Positions 8,328 through 16,237 of a DNA stretch of 19,946 nucleotides are shown one piece after another (the first letter of the stretch is position 1; the number at the start of each line of letters is the position of its first letter). Location: positions 1 through 19,946 of the forward strand of contig CAWWAC010000027.1 in assembly GCA_963934855.1 (NCBI GenBank), read 5' to 3'. A program made the translations under genes and the position numbers. The DNA comes from MAG-120531 sp963934855 (GTDB taxonomy: Bacteria; Bacteroidota; Bacteroidia; Flavobacteriales; Flavobacteriaceae). The notes beneath the pieces were generated by a model, which did not search any database, was not told the DNA's origin, and worked only from the letters and a program-made list of their open reading frames with translations.

Positions 8328-9775
8328 GTTCCTATAGTCTGGTCCATCCATTTTAGCCTATTGACTAAATATGCTCTGAGCTCACTCACGGCTAAAGGAT
8401 AGTCTACTGGAATACCTATCCACTTATTAAAGTTGCGTTGTATAGCGCCATTGTCTTGTAAGTATTTAGAAGTACTGTCTATCAGTCCTAATACTTGATT
8501 ATTACTTAAGCTCCCTGCACGCACTTCCTGCCATCTACTTTTTAAAGCCGTTTTAAATACAGGGTCTTGTAGCAGTCTTGGCCACCAAAAAGGTACCATC
8601 CAAGCGTCTTGCTGCACATAGGTATTATAATTGGCAATCCAATCATTAAAAGGAACCCTTCCTTGTCTATTATAACCAATATTAAGATCCCAAATAGGAC
8701 CCATCTTTAATTTTTCACCCCTGTCCTTGTGTAGATAAGTACTCAGTCTATAACCGTCTACATTTCCTGTTATTTCATTAATAATAAAAAAATCTACAAA
8801 ACTATTTAAATCTATATAATTGGTGTAAGTACGCTGCGCACTAGCAAAATTATCTGAAATCAAAGCCGTTTCAAAATCAGTTAAATACTTCTGAATATAC
8901 TGCTTTTGAGCTGTGGTAATGTCTTCTGGCTTGGGGTATTCATATAGAAAATAAGTCTCCAAGTACATCTGTGGGTGATATGGCTCTCCGTAGGCAGGGA
9001 AATTTATAGGATTTTTAAAAATGTCATAAGGAGATCTAAAACTAATAGCTTCATTGTATTTAGCGTCATCTGCCCAATTGTTATTGTAATATTCTAAGGG
9101 CTGTCCAGCAGTTGCTTTACCCCCAGCAGTCTTGTCTATCTTTAAAATATAGCCACCAGTAATAGCTTCTGCAGAAGTATCTGTAGGCTCCAACTTTTTA
9201 ATATTTATTCTATTTTTGTCGCGCTTAAGCTTCTCCATAAAAATATAAGCGCCCATATAAGTGCCATTAATTTCTAAGTCTATAAACTCTGTTCTAGCAG
9301 CGTAATGACCCATTTTTCTATAGAATTCATATCCCAAATAATGATGCATAAGGGTGGGATCAAAAATAGTTTTATCAACCGCCCTAAAAACGTCTCCCAT
9401 TAAAATATAATCTACCTCTATTGGAAAATTTAGAAACTGAAATGGCATGTCTGCTCCGGCAGCATTCCAACTTTCAATTCCATAAGATTTTTTATCAGAC
9501 ATTCTATAAGAAGTAGACCCTCTGTATTCAATACCAATTGGGCTGTCATGCGTTTCTAACTTATTTAAGTACACCTTTAAATTACCTCCAACTTTAGGCT
9601 CATTTTGAATGATATTGTCTGTAGTAATCTTAAAATAAGGCAGCTTACTATCTCCCGTTTCTACTGCAAGCTTCACTTTTTCAGGTGTATTAAGCTCATT
9701 GGAATTATCCTTAGCACAATTAATAAAAAGTACAAAAACTAAAAGGTAAGGGAAATATTTTCTCATTTTAATCAT
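8321..9775 (-). CDS. CotH kinase family lipoprotein
   Basis: Outer-membrane-associated lipoprotein of the CotH family, whose Bacillus prototype is a spore-coat protein kinase with an atypical kinase fold. SPII signal: MIKMRKYFPYLLVFVLFINC, Cys at residue 20; Met4 is an alternative start with a better-sized signal peptide. Residues about 60-100 hold a beta domain ending in IEYRGSTSYRMSDKKSYGIE, the family RGSSSQ-KKSY block. The kinase-like part includes VDYILMGDVFRAVDKTI (121-137), GTYMGAYIFMEKLKRDKNRI with Glu181/Lys182 (171-190), and IWDLNIGYNRQG with Asp363 (361-372), the probable metal-binding Asp. At 484 residues it is typical for flavobacteria. What it phosphorylates is unknown. Well supported as CotH. 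Confidence 0.88.
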   Translation of the reverse strand: MIKMRKYFPYLLVFVLFINCAKDNSNELNTPEKVKLAVETGDSKLPYFKITTDNIIQNEPKVGGNLKVYLNKLETHDSPIGIEYRGSTSYRMSDKKSYGIESWNAAGADMPFQFLNFPIEVDYILMGDVFRAVDKTIFDPTLMHHYLGYEFYRKMGHYAARTEFIDLEINGTYMGAYIFMEKLKRDKNRINIKKLEPTDTSAEAITGGYILKIDKTAGGKATAGQPLEYYNNNWADDAKYNEAISFRSPYDIFKNPINFPAYGEPYHPQMYLETYFLYEYPKPEDITTAQKQYIQKYLTDFETALISDNFASAQRTYTNYIDLNSFVDFFIINEITGNVDGYRLSTYLHKDRGEKLKMGPIWDLNIGYNRQGRVPFNDWIANYNTYVQQDAWMVPFWWPRLLQDPVFKTALKSRWQEVRAGSLSNNQVLGLIDSTSKYLQDNGAIQRNFNKWIGIPVDYPLAVSELRAYLVNRLKWMDQTIGTY

Positions 9776-9907
9776 TTTTTAAAGATAAAAATAATGGTTA
9801 TATCTATTTAGTGTGTGCGCCATAGAATAAGCTAGCTGGGACTGTTGTGTTTATTTTTTTAAAAAGTGTTTAATAAACTTTATAATTAGTATAGTTAATT
9901 TAAACGT

Positions 9908-9941
9908 TTGCTGATTTTTTTTTAAAATTAAAGTAAGTTTA
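9908..9941 (+). promoter_or_regulatory. Candidate promoter of the CBM-GH16 operon
   Basis: TTG at 9908-9910 and TAAGTTTA at 9934-9941 (one mismatch to TAnnTTTG), 23 nt apart, about 40 nt before the lipoprotein start. Spacing is at the long end for Bacteroidota. It sits in an AT-rich 207-nt divergent intergenic region with the CotH gene. Confidence 0.3.
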
Positions 9942-9970
9942 ATTATTATTACATAGTTTTAAAAAAATAA

Positions 9971-9999
9971 AAAATTGTAGAAATGAAAATTGTAGAAAT
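9971..9999 (+). repeat. Tandem 15-bp repeat across a start codon
   Basis: AAAATTGTAGAAAT occurs at 9971-9984 and again at 9986-9999, a period of 15 nt. The first copy ends inside the ATG at 9983, so the leader and the first codons (KIVEI) are duplicates of each other. A five-codon slippage event is the simplest explanation. Confidence 0.75.
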
Positions 10000-11158
10000 A
10001 AAACAAATTGTAAAACCAAATGTCCTGTTATTTTTTCTTTTTTTAAGCTTTTTAATATCATGTTCTGGAGATGATTCAGAAACTATACCAGATCCAGTAG
10101 GTGTTGTTGTTAAAGGCTGTGATACCTTTATAGAATCTCTTCCTAGTTTAAACACCGCTACATTAGATTTTGAATGTAAAGGAAACCCTTTTTCTGAAAA
10201 AGGAGCTCTCTCAAGTAGCAATTTAACCGGAACTTGGGGTAGATTTGGAGGACCAGACGGATCCGCTTTCTTAGAAATAAGTTATGAAAATAATCCTAAC
10301 CCCGGAGCGGTAAACAGTTCTTCAAAAGTATTGAAGATAGAAGAAGACGCAGGTATAGAACCATGGGCTGGTTTCTTTTTTAATTTGAATGAAAAAATTA
10401 TTTTCCCTGCTGGTCAAGAAGCTATCTCTATTGATGTTCACTCAGCATCGCCAGGACAAAACGTACTGTTGAAAATTGAAGACTCCTCAAATTCAGATAA
10501 TTTCAAAGAAGCTACCGTAACCACTACAGCAAATGGTGCATGGGAGAAACTAGTGTATAATTTTACTGCTGAGGAGAGCAATAAATACGATAGAATTGTA
10601 ATCATTACTGCTATTAATATTACCAACAGTGCTGAAACAACTTACTATATAGACAATATAGCATTCTCTATTCCAGTAGCTGTTGAAGAAGTAAGTGGAC
10701 CAACAGCCGCTCCAGCAGCACCATCTTTGAACGCAACTGGCGTAATGTCAATATTTAGTGATTCTTACACTGATGTAGCAGACACAGACTTTAATCCAAA
10801 CTGGGGGCAAAGTACCACAGTAAGCAAAGAAGATCTAGGTGGCAACAACGTACTAAAATATGCCAACTTAAATTACCAAGGAACTGCTTTTGCATCTCCT
10901 TTAAACGTAAGTGATTACACTTCAATTCACATTGACTACTGGACTTCAGATTCAACTGCACTAAATTTCTTCTTGATTAGTTCAGGGGAAGGAAAAGAAA
11001 AAGGCAAAGCATTAGATGTAAGTAATCTAGGGCAGTGGAATAGTGTTGATATTGCTTTGACTGATTTCTCAGATATAGTAGACTTAGCAGACGTGATTCA
11101 ATTCAAAGTAGTCGGAAACGGCATTGTTTTCTTTGATAATTTTTACTTTAAAAAATAA
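9983..11158 (+). CDS. Two-domain carbohydrate-binding-module-like surface lipoprotein
   Basis: Lipoprotein (SPII signal, LISC with Cys27, followed by acidic SGDDSE typical of surface-exposed Bacteroidota lipoproteins). After an N-terminal linker, two beta-rich domains follow: about residues 45-230, with the jelly-roll-like pattern LDFECKG ... GGPDGSAFLEISYENNPNP ... TTYYIDNIAFSI, and about 245-391, ending in NGIVFFDNFYFKK. A Pro/Ala linker (TAAPAAPSLNA) separates them. Both domains end in a Y/F-(I/F)-DN-(I/F) strand, characteristic of CBM4/CBM9-like galactose-binding folds. Located 37 nt upstream of a GH16 laminarinase gene, it probably holds beta-1,3-glucan at the cell surface for that enzyme. 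The ligand is inferred from the neighbour; no SusC/SusD genes are visible in the window. Confidence 0.75.
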   Translation: MKIVEIKQIVKPNVLLFFLFLSFLISCSGDDSETIPDPVGVVVKGCDTFIESLPSLNTATLDFECKGNPFSEKGALSSSNLTGTWGRFGGPDGSAFLEISYENNPNPGAVNSSSKVLKIEEDAGIEPWAGFFFNLNEKIIFPAGQEAISIDVHSASPGQNVLLKIEDSSNSDNFKEATVTTTANGAWEKLVYNFTAEESNKYDRIVIITAINITNSAETTYYIDNIAFSIPVAVEEVSGPTAAPAAPSLNATGVMSIFSDSYTDVADTDFNPNWGQSTTVSKEDLGGNNVLKYANLNYQGTAFASPLNVSDYTSIHIDYWTSDSTALNFFLISSGEGKEKGKALDVSNLGQWNSVDIALTDFSDIVDLADVIQFKVVGNGIVFFDNFYFKK

Positions 11159-11195
11159 CAGTAATACTTAAAATAAAAACTAAAAAATAGCATTA

Positions 11196-12053
11196 ATGAA
11201 AAGAAAAAATGAACACTCAAAATCATTTTTATTTATTAATGCTATTTTTTTATTACTCTTGGTTTCCTGCGCAACAGATGAGACTTCAGAGGAAGACAAC
11301 ACTCCTGTAGAACAAGGACAAGGCCTAACTGATCAAGATAGGATTGGACTCGTTTGGTCTGAAGAATTCGAATCTAACAGTCTAGACAACAGTACATGGA
11401 CACATGACTTAGGAGACGGAAGTGCTTTTGGCATACCAGGATGGGGGAATCAGGAACTACAAACCTATACTTCTTCTTCAAAAAACATAAAGCTTTCTAA
11501 TGGCTTTTTAACCATTAGCGCCATTAAAGAAAATATAGATGGCAAATCTTACACTTCTGCGAGAATAAAATCTCAGAACAAATTCTCATTCAAGCACGGA
11601 CAATTAAAAGTGAGGGCTAAATTTCCACAATCTAAAGGAACATGGCCAGCACTTTGGTTAATGGGAGCTAATTTAGATGCTGTTGGGTGGCCTAATTGTG
11701 GAGAAATAGATTTAGTAGAACAAAATGGGCAAGAAAAAGATAAAATGATTGGAACTGTCCATTGGAAAAATACATCTAATAATACCAATGCAAAATTTTC
11801 ACAGGAAATCATATCTAGCGGTATTGGAGCTGATTTTAAAGAGTATTCATTGATTTGGAGTGAATCTACCATAAAAATGTATGTTGAAAATGTAAAATAC
11901 TTTGACATTAATGTCAACTCATCTATGCCATTTAATCAAGATTTCTTTTTGTTGATTAATATTGCTATGGGAGGTAGTTTAGGTGGTGCTATAGCTACTG
12001 ATTTCAAAAATGACCAATTAGTTATTGACTATATTCGTCTATACGAAGACTAA
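11196..12053 (+). CDS. GH16 family endo-beta-1,3-glucanase (laminarinase-type) lipoprotein
   Basis: Retaining glycoside hydrolase of family 16, most likely cleaving laminarin or a mixed beta-1,3/1,4-glucan at the cell surface. SPII signal with LLVSC (Cys25) then acidic ATDETSEED. The GH16 domain covers residues about 50-285: LVWSEEFES, WGNQELQTY, TSARIKSQNKFSFKHGQLKVRAKFP, TWPALWLMG and the catalytic motif GEIDLVE. In that motif Glu170 is the nucleophile, Asp172 the helper and Glu175 the acid/base; ExDxxE with the extra residue is the beta-bulge form found in laminarinases and agarases. WPALWLMG with WGNQELQTY favours laminarinase over agarase, carrageenase or porphyranase. No CBM is attached; the upstream lipoprotein may supply binding. 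Confidence 0.92.
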   Translation: MKRKNEHSKSFLFINAIFLLLLVSCATDETSEEDNTPVEQGQGLTDQDRIGLVWSEEFESNSLDNSTWTHDLGDGSAFGIPGWGNQELQTYTSSSKNIKLSNGFLTISAIKENIDGKSYTSARIKSQNKFSFKHGQLKVRAKFPQSKGTWPALWLMGANLDAVGWPNCGEIDLVEQNGQEKDKMIGTVHWKNTSNNTNAKFSQEIISSGIGADFKEYSLIWSESTIKMYVENVKYFDINVNSSMPFNQDFFLLINIAMGGSLGGAIATDFKNDQLVIDYIRLYED

Positions 12054-12069
12054 ATAATTATTTAGTCTT
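12046..12069. terminator. Perfect 24-bp palindrome containing both convergent stop codons
   Basis: The palindrome reads AAGACTAAATAA followed by its exact complement TTATTTAGTCTT. It holds the TAA of the GH16 gene (12051-12053) and the TAA of the minus-strand cytochrome gene (12058-12060). As RNA it can fold from either strand into a 10-bp stem with an AAUU loop. A shared bidirectional terminator is the natural reading. Confidence 0.65.
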
Positions 12070-13080
12070 TATCACTCTATACTCCTTTAGATAGTGCTCT
12101 ATCATAGGCTGGAAAGGTCCAAGTTGGTGTTGTTCTAAGGGAAAAGAATCTAGAAAAGGTGGGTAAGGAGAAGACAGTGGTTTTTTAAGCCTGTTTGGGA
12201 AATCTGCTGCTAAATCAGATTTTATTGGACGGTTTTTTTGGTTTACATATGCCGCTACGTCATAGGCTTCTTCATCTGTAAGAATGGGGTTTTCATGACT
12301 TACCCCAAATGGCATATTGTATTTTATAAACTGAGCTGCAGTTATTAACCTACTCATTCCCGCACCATTGTTATAGGCTTGTGCACCCCAGAGTGGTGGG
12401 TAAAAATAAAGTCCATTTAGGTTGTCAAAGGTTCCTTGCCCGTCTTTTTGGTGACAAACCACACATTGCTGTTCGTACACAAGAGCCCCCGCAGTCAAAT
12501 CTGCCTGTCTATTGGGTAATTCTATTTCTTTAAGACCGTTTTCTAGTGGGGAAGCCACGGAAACTCCTTCAGGTTTATATCTTTCCAGCCAGCTTAAATA
12601 GGCCACAAAAGCCTGCATCTCTCTCTGATTTGTCTCCATAGGGCGGCCGTTCATACTTCTACTGAGACAGCCGTTTATCCTGTCCTCAATAGTGCCTATT
12701 GTGTCTTCTCTCCCTCTGTATTGAGGAAATCTACCTAGAACTGTATTTAAAGGTATTCCAAATGCTTTGGTGCCTTCATTTAGGTGGCATGAAATACATT
12801 CCAAGCTATTACCACTATAGCGCATAGTGGTATCGGCCACATGTGGCCCTATGGTTAAAGAGGTGTTTATCAAGAGCTGATAACCAAGTTTTATTTGCTC
12901 ATTTTGAGTTTTATAAACAGCTTCTTCTATAACCGTGGTAAATTCTTGAAGGGGGATGTAAGTTGGCGCTGCTTGATTTTGAAACCTATACAACCATATA
13001 ATAACCACTACTAAAATAGCTATGTAGGCAAGAAATATTCCCAATATGGTTTTAGCTAATTTTCTAATGGCTGCTTGCAT
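12058..13080 (-). CDS. tsdA: TsdA-like diheme cytochrome c (thiosulfate dehydrogenase family)
   Basis: Membrane-anchored periplasmic diheme c-type cytochrome. One N-terminal TM helix (about residues 10-31) is followed by two heme c sites, CISCH (95-99) and CVVCH (206-210). Hallmarks of the thiosulfate dehydrogenase TsdA family are present: a Cys in INGCLSRSMNG (Cys138), 39 residues after the first heme His and the counterpart of the unusual Cys axial ligand, plus YPPLWG, NNGAGMSRL, AAQFIKYNMPFG and DEEAYDVAAYVNQKNRP. Family members oxidise thiosulfate to tetrathionate or run the reverse reaction. It lies next to a sulfur gene block on the same strand, 121 nt downstream of the persulfide dioxygenase stop. 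The Crp-type site seen before three of those genes is absent from its upstream region, so it may be expressed separately. Confidence 0.82.
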   Translation of the reverse strand: MQAAIRKLAKTILGIFLAYIAILVVVIIWLYRFQNQAAPTYIPLQEFTTVIEEAVYKTQNEQIKLGYQLLINTSLTIGPHVADTTMRYSGNSLECISCHLNEGTKAFGIPLNTVLGRFPQYRGREDTIGTIEDRINGCLSRSMNGRPMETNQREMQAFVAYLSWLERYKPEGVSVASPLENGLKEIELPNRQADLTAGALVYEQQCVVCHQKDGQGTFDNLNGLYFYPPLWGAQAYNNGAGMSRLITAAQFIKYNMPFGVSHENPILTDEEAYDVAAYVNQKNRPIKSDLAADFPNRLKKPLSSPYPPFLDSFPLEQHQLGPFQPMIEHYLKEYRVIKTK

Positions 13081-13201
13081 ATTACTAAATTAATACTTTT
13101 TCTTAGCTTTGAAAATAAAAACCCGGACTCTCAATTCTAGGCAGTTGCACCGGAAGTTTTGACGTTTGGTATACAGTGCTTATTTTTTTATGATTATTAA
13201 A

Positions 13202-14620
13202 TTATGCTTTTAAAACTTTACTTTGACATACAAAATTGGTTTTAGGAACAGTAGTTTTTGCAATGGCATTGAAACCCCCTTCAACTTCGCTAAAGTTTCT
13301 GTACCCACGAGCTAGTAATATTGATGCTGCCATCATTGAACGGTAACCTCCTGCACAGTGCATAAAGAAATGTTCTTCGGGATTGATGTCTTTCACCCAT
13401 TCATTTATAGCGGCTAATGGACGACTGTATGCTTCTTCAACGTGTTCTGCTTCGTACTCACTTTCTTTACGGACATCGATAACTCTGCTTTCTCCAATTT
13501 TCACTTCTTTTTCAAACTCGTCTGCAGTTATTCTGGTTACAGTATCGACTTCATAACCTGCGGCGGACCATTCTTGAAAGCCATTTTTTAAATGTCCGAT
13601 CACGTTATCGAAACCAACACGAGTTAAACGGGTTACTGTTTCTTCTTCTAAACCTAAATCCGTTACTAATAAAATAGGTTGTTTTACATCACTAATTAAA
13701 GCACCAACCCATGGAGCAAAATCGCCATTGATACCAATGTTTATTGATTGAGGAATAAATCCTTTTGCAAAATCGCCATTACTACGAGTATCTAAAATCA
13801 ATGCTCCGGTTTCTTCAGCAACTACCTCAAATTCGGTTGCATTGATGGCTTTCATACCTTGATTGAAAACAGTTTCAAAACTCTCAATTCCGCTTTTGTT
13901 CATTGCTACATTCATTCCAAAATAGGCTGGTGGTGGTAATAAACCATCGGTAACTTCATTAATAAATTCTTCTTCAGTCATAGTAGCACGCAAGGCATAA
14001 TTGGTTGCTTTTTGCTCACCAATAGTGCCTACCGTTTCTTTGCTCATGTTTTTTCCGCAAGCCGATCCTGCACCGTGCGCTGGATAAACAATTACATCAT
14101 CAGCCATAGGCATTATTTTATCTCTCAAGGAATGAAATAACAATCCAGCTAACTGCTCTTGTGTCATGTGAGCAGCTTTTTGTGCCAAATCTGGACGACC
14201 CACATCACCTAAAAATAAGGTGTCACCAGAAAAAATAGCGTAGTCATTACCATCAGCATCAATTAATAAATACGTGGTACTTTCCATTGTATGACCAGGT
14301 GTGTGTAATACTTTTATTTTGATATTTCCAATTTCAAAAACTTGATTGTCTTTTGCTGAAATGAATTCGAAGTCAGGTTTTGCATTTGGTCCATAAACAA
14401 TGGAAGCTCCTGTTTTTTTACTTAAATCTAAATGACCCGAAACAAAATCAGCATGAAAATGGGTTTCAAAAATATATTTTAGTTTAACTCCATCTTTTTC
14501 TAATCTATCCATATAAGGTTGTGTTTCACGAAGAGGATCAATGATCGCTGCTTCACCATTGGATGTGATATAGTAAGCACCTTGTGCTAGGCATCCTGTA
14601 TAAATTTGTTCTATTTTCAT
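13202..14620 (-). CDS. CstB-like persulfide dioxygenase-rhodanese fusion (MBL + pseudo-rhodanese + rhodanese)
   Basis: Cytoplasmic non-heme Fe(II) persulfide dioxygenase fused to rhodanese domains. Such enzymes oxidise a low-molecular-weight persulfide to sulfite and can combine sulfite with sulfane sulfur to give thiosulfate. MBL domain, residues 1-255: HFHADF (His54, His56, Asp58), His110 in HTPGHT, Asp133 in SGDTLF, His182 in YPAHGAG. First rhodanese, about 262-360: the active-site loop reads LLVTDLG, with Asp where the catalytic Cys should be, so it is a pseudo-rhodanese. Second rhodanese, about 362-456: active Cys422 in MHCAGGYRS. Cys10 and Cys188 resemble the extra MBL cysteines of Staphylococcus CstB, and Cys465 lies in a short C-terminal tail. 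At 472 residues it is close to CstB length. It has its own Crp-type site and a perfect -7 element upstream. Confidence 0.9.
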   Translation of the reverse strand: MKIEQIYTGCLAQGAYYITSNGEAAIIDPLRETQPYMDRLEKDGVKLKYIFETHFHADFVSGHLDLSKKTGASIVYGPNAKPDFEFISAKDNQVFEIGNIKIKVLHTPGHTMESTTYLLIDADGNDYAIFSGDTLFLGDVGRPDLAQKAAHMTQEQLAGLLFHSLRDKIMPMADDVIVYPAHGAGSACGKNMSKETVGTIGEQKATNYALRATMTEEEFINEVTDGLLPPPAYFGMNVAMNKSGIESFETVFNQGMKAINATEFEVVAEETGALILDTRSNGDFAKGFIPQSINIGINGDFAPWVGALISDVKQPILLVTDLGLEEETVTRLTRVGFDNVIGHLKNGFQEWSAAGYEVDTVTRITADEFEKEVKIGESRVIDVRKESEYEAEHVEEAYSRPLAAINEWVKDINPEEHFFMHCAGGYRSMMAASILLARGYRNFSEVEGGFNAIAKTTVPKTNFVCQSKVLKA

Positions 14621-14654
14621 TGTATTTTTATTTACTATTTTTAATATTGTTCTA

Positions 14655-14701
14655 CAAAATTAGTATTTGATTTTTGCAATAATTGTAACAATTATCACAT
14701 A
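14655..14701 (-). promoter_or_regulatory. Crp-type operator and promoter of the persulfide dioxygenase gene
   Basis: On the minus strand the site TATGTGATAATTGTTACAA (14701 to 14683; core 14699-14684) is followed 21 nt after the core by a perfect -7 element TAATTTTG (14662 to 14655), 34 nt before the ATG. The core is a TGTGA-N6-TTACA dyad. With TAnnTTTG around -7, the site centre falls near -41, the class-II activator position for CRP/FNR proteins. The same arrangement recurs twice nearby. Confidence 0.78.
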
Positions 14702-14708
14702 ATCTTTT

Positions 14709-15509
14709 TTATAGAAAAAATATTTCTTTGATTATGATATAAATCCCCATTACGAGAACAAACCAACCAAAAGCAGGTTTTAATTTTTCGCTGTCTATTT
14801 TTTTGGATAAAGCCGTTCCTATAACTATTCCGATAATTGCAAAAGCAGAAATTGTGAACAAAAATTGCCAATTGATTAAAGTCGCTTCACCTTCACCAAA
14901 AAAACCAATCAATGATTTGGCAGCTATTACTACTAATGAGGTTCCAACAGCTTCTTTCATTGGTAATTTACTGAAAATTACCAATGCAGGAATAATTAGA
15001 AATCCGCCACCAGCACCCACTAATCCTGTAAGAACGCCTACAACTGCCCCTTCAATTACTATTAATGGATAATTAAATTTTTGTTCTTCGTCGTTTTCTG
15101 CACCATTAATTTTCTTAACTTTTTTAATCATACTATATGATGCTGCAATCATTAAAACAGCAAAAAGAAGCATCATCAAAATACTTTTGCTAACAACAAA
15201 ATCGCCAATTGTAAAAACTTCTTTTGGTATTGCAGGAACAATTAAAGCACGAGTTGTAAAAACAGCTATAATTGATGGAATACCAAAAACTATTGCTGTT
15301 TTGATATTGACCAAACCTTTTTTGAAATAACTAACAGAACCAATACCGCTAATTAAACCGACTATAAATAAAGAGTAAGATGTTGCTACAACAGGCTCGA
15401 CAGCAAACAAGTAAACTAAGACTGGGACAGTTAAAATTGAACCACCGCCACCTATTAATCCTAACGCTACACCAATAAGTATTGATGCAAAATAACCTAT
15501 GTATTCCAT
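14709..15509 (-). CDS. TauE/SafE (TSUP) family sulfite exporter
   Basis: Polytopic inner-membrane transporter of the TSUP family, which moves sulfite, sulfonates or thiosulfate-type anions. Two homologous halves are visible, each opening with the Gly-rich family motif: ASILIGVALGLIGGGGSILT near the N-terminus and GVLTGLVGAGGGFLIIPALV about residues 157-176. Hydrophobic segments alternate with short loops; a charged loop (MIKKVKKINGAENDEEQK) lies mid-protein. At 266 residues the length is standard. Placed between the persulfide dioxygenase and the Crp-type regulator, it most likely exports sulfite made by the dioxygenase. It has its own Crp-type operator. Confidence 0.9.
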   Translation of the reverse strand: MEYIGYFASILIGVALGLIGGGGSILTVPVLVYLFAVEPVVATSYSLFIVGLISGIGSVSYFKKGLVNIKTAIVFGIPSIIAVFTTRALIVPAIPKEVFTIGDFVVSKSILMMLLFAVLMIAASYSMIKKVKKINGAENDEEQKFNYPLIVIEGAVVGVLTGLVGAGGGFLIIPALVIFSKLPMKEAVGTSLVVIAAKSLIGFFGEGEATLINWQFLFTISAFAIIGIVIGTALSKKIDSEKLKPAFGWFVLVMGIYIIIKEIFFL

Positions 15510-15529
15510 AATTGTAAAATTTTATGATG

Positions 15530-15576
15530 CAAATATTGGCAGTTTAAATTTTACAATTTGTAACTTTTATCACATA
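15530..15576 (-). promoter_or_regulatory. Crp-type operator and promoter of the TauE/SafE gene
   Basis: Minus strand: TATGTGATAAAAGTTACAA (15576 to 15558; core 15574-15559), then exactly 21 nt after the core AATATTTG (15537 to 15530), 7 of 8 matching TAnnTTTG, 20 nt before the ATG. It lies in the 73-nt gap between the regulator stop and the exporter start. Confidence 0.75.
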
Positions 15577-15582
15577 GGTGCT

Positions 15583-16209
15583 TTATTTTAAAAGCTCTAT
15601 GTGATTTCGGTGCAATTTTAGGGCACCACGTTGCTCTAATTTTTTGAGTAACCGAGAAATCACTTCTCTTGATGTATTTAATTCGGTAGCAATTTCTTGA
15701 TGTGATAATTTTAAATCTGCACAACCGCAAGCTTCTCGATGACGCTTTAAATAAAACTCTAAACGTTCATCCATCGCTCTAAATGCAATACTATCGACTA
15801 CTTCTAAAACCTCTTCAAAACGACTTCTATAGGTGTCAATCACAAATTCGTACCAACTACGGTGTTGCATCATCCATTTATCCATAAGTGATAAGGGAAC
15901 CATAACCAATTCTACATCTTCTACCACTTTTGCCATAATTTGGCTTTGCTCATTTTTTGTGCCACAAATCATAGAAATTGCACACGCCTGACCTGGTTGC
16001 AAATAGTACATAAAAAACTCTCCGCCATCTTCGTCTTCACGATAAATTTTGATGCTTCCGCTTAAAACTAATACTGTATTTTTTATATACTGACCTGTTC
16101 GCATTATGACATAGCCCGCTTTAAATTCTTGAACCACAGCATTTTTTTCGATGTCGTCAACTAATGAACTTGAAAATGAAGAAAATAAATTTTTTATAGA
16201 TTGGTGCAT
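15583..16209 (-). CDS. Crp/Fnr family transcriptional regulator, probable local activator of the sulfur genes
   Basis: 208-residue regulator. Residues about 15-125 form the cyclic-nucleotide-binding-like beta-barrel (VLVLSGSIKIYREDEDGGEFFMYYLQPGQ); residues about 165-208 form the winged helix (LSHQEIATELNTSREVISRLLKKLEQRG). The recognition helix has Arg181-Glu182-x3-Arg186, the same spacing as the TGTGA-reading residues of E. coli CRP (Arg180, Glu181, Arg185), not the FNR pattern. Cysteines 76, 82, 161 and 163 could form a thiol sensor, but there is no FNR-type N-terminal Cys cluster. The predicted target TGTGA-N6-TTACA occurs upstream of three neighbouring transcription units. The signal is unknown; a persulfide or related sulfur species is inferred from context only. 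Confidence 0.9.
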   Translation of the reverse strand: MHQSIKNLFSSFSSSLVDDIEKNAVVQEFKAGYVIMRTGQYIKNTVLVLSGSIKIYREDEDGGEFFMYYLQPGQACAISMICGTKNEQSQIMAKVVEDVELVMVPLSLMDKWMMQHRSWYEFVIDTYRSRFEEVLEVVDSIAFRAMDERLEFYLKRHREACGCADLKLSHQEIATELNTSREVISRLLKKLEQRGALKLHRNHIELLK

Positions 16210-16229
16210 TAGGATGATTTTTTGAAATG

Positions 16230-16237
16230 CAAAAGTA
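16230..16237 (-). promoter_or_regulatory. Candidate -7 element of the Crp/Fnr gene
   Basis: Minus strand TACTTTTG is a perfect TAnnTTTG match 20 nt before the regulator ATG. No TTG element at standard distance and only a TTACA half-site about 22 nt upstream, so the regulator does not share the full operator of its neighbours. The remainder of the 194-nt gap to 16403 shows nothing else. Confidence 0.35.

Noticed and set aside
13138..13148. TAGGCAGTTGC also found at 7531-7541
   Set aside because: An 11-bp match with no extension on either side; likely coincidence and not evidence of a mobile element.
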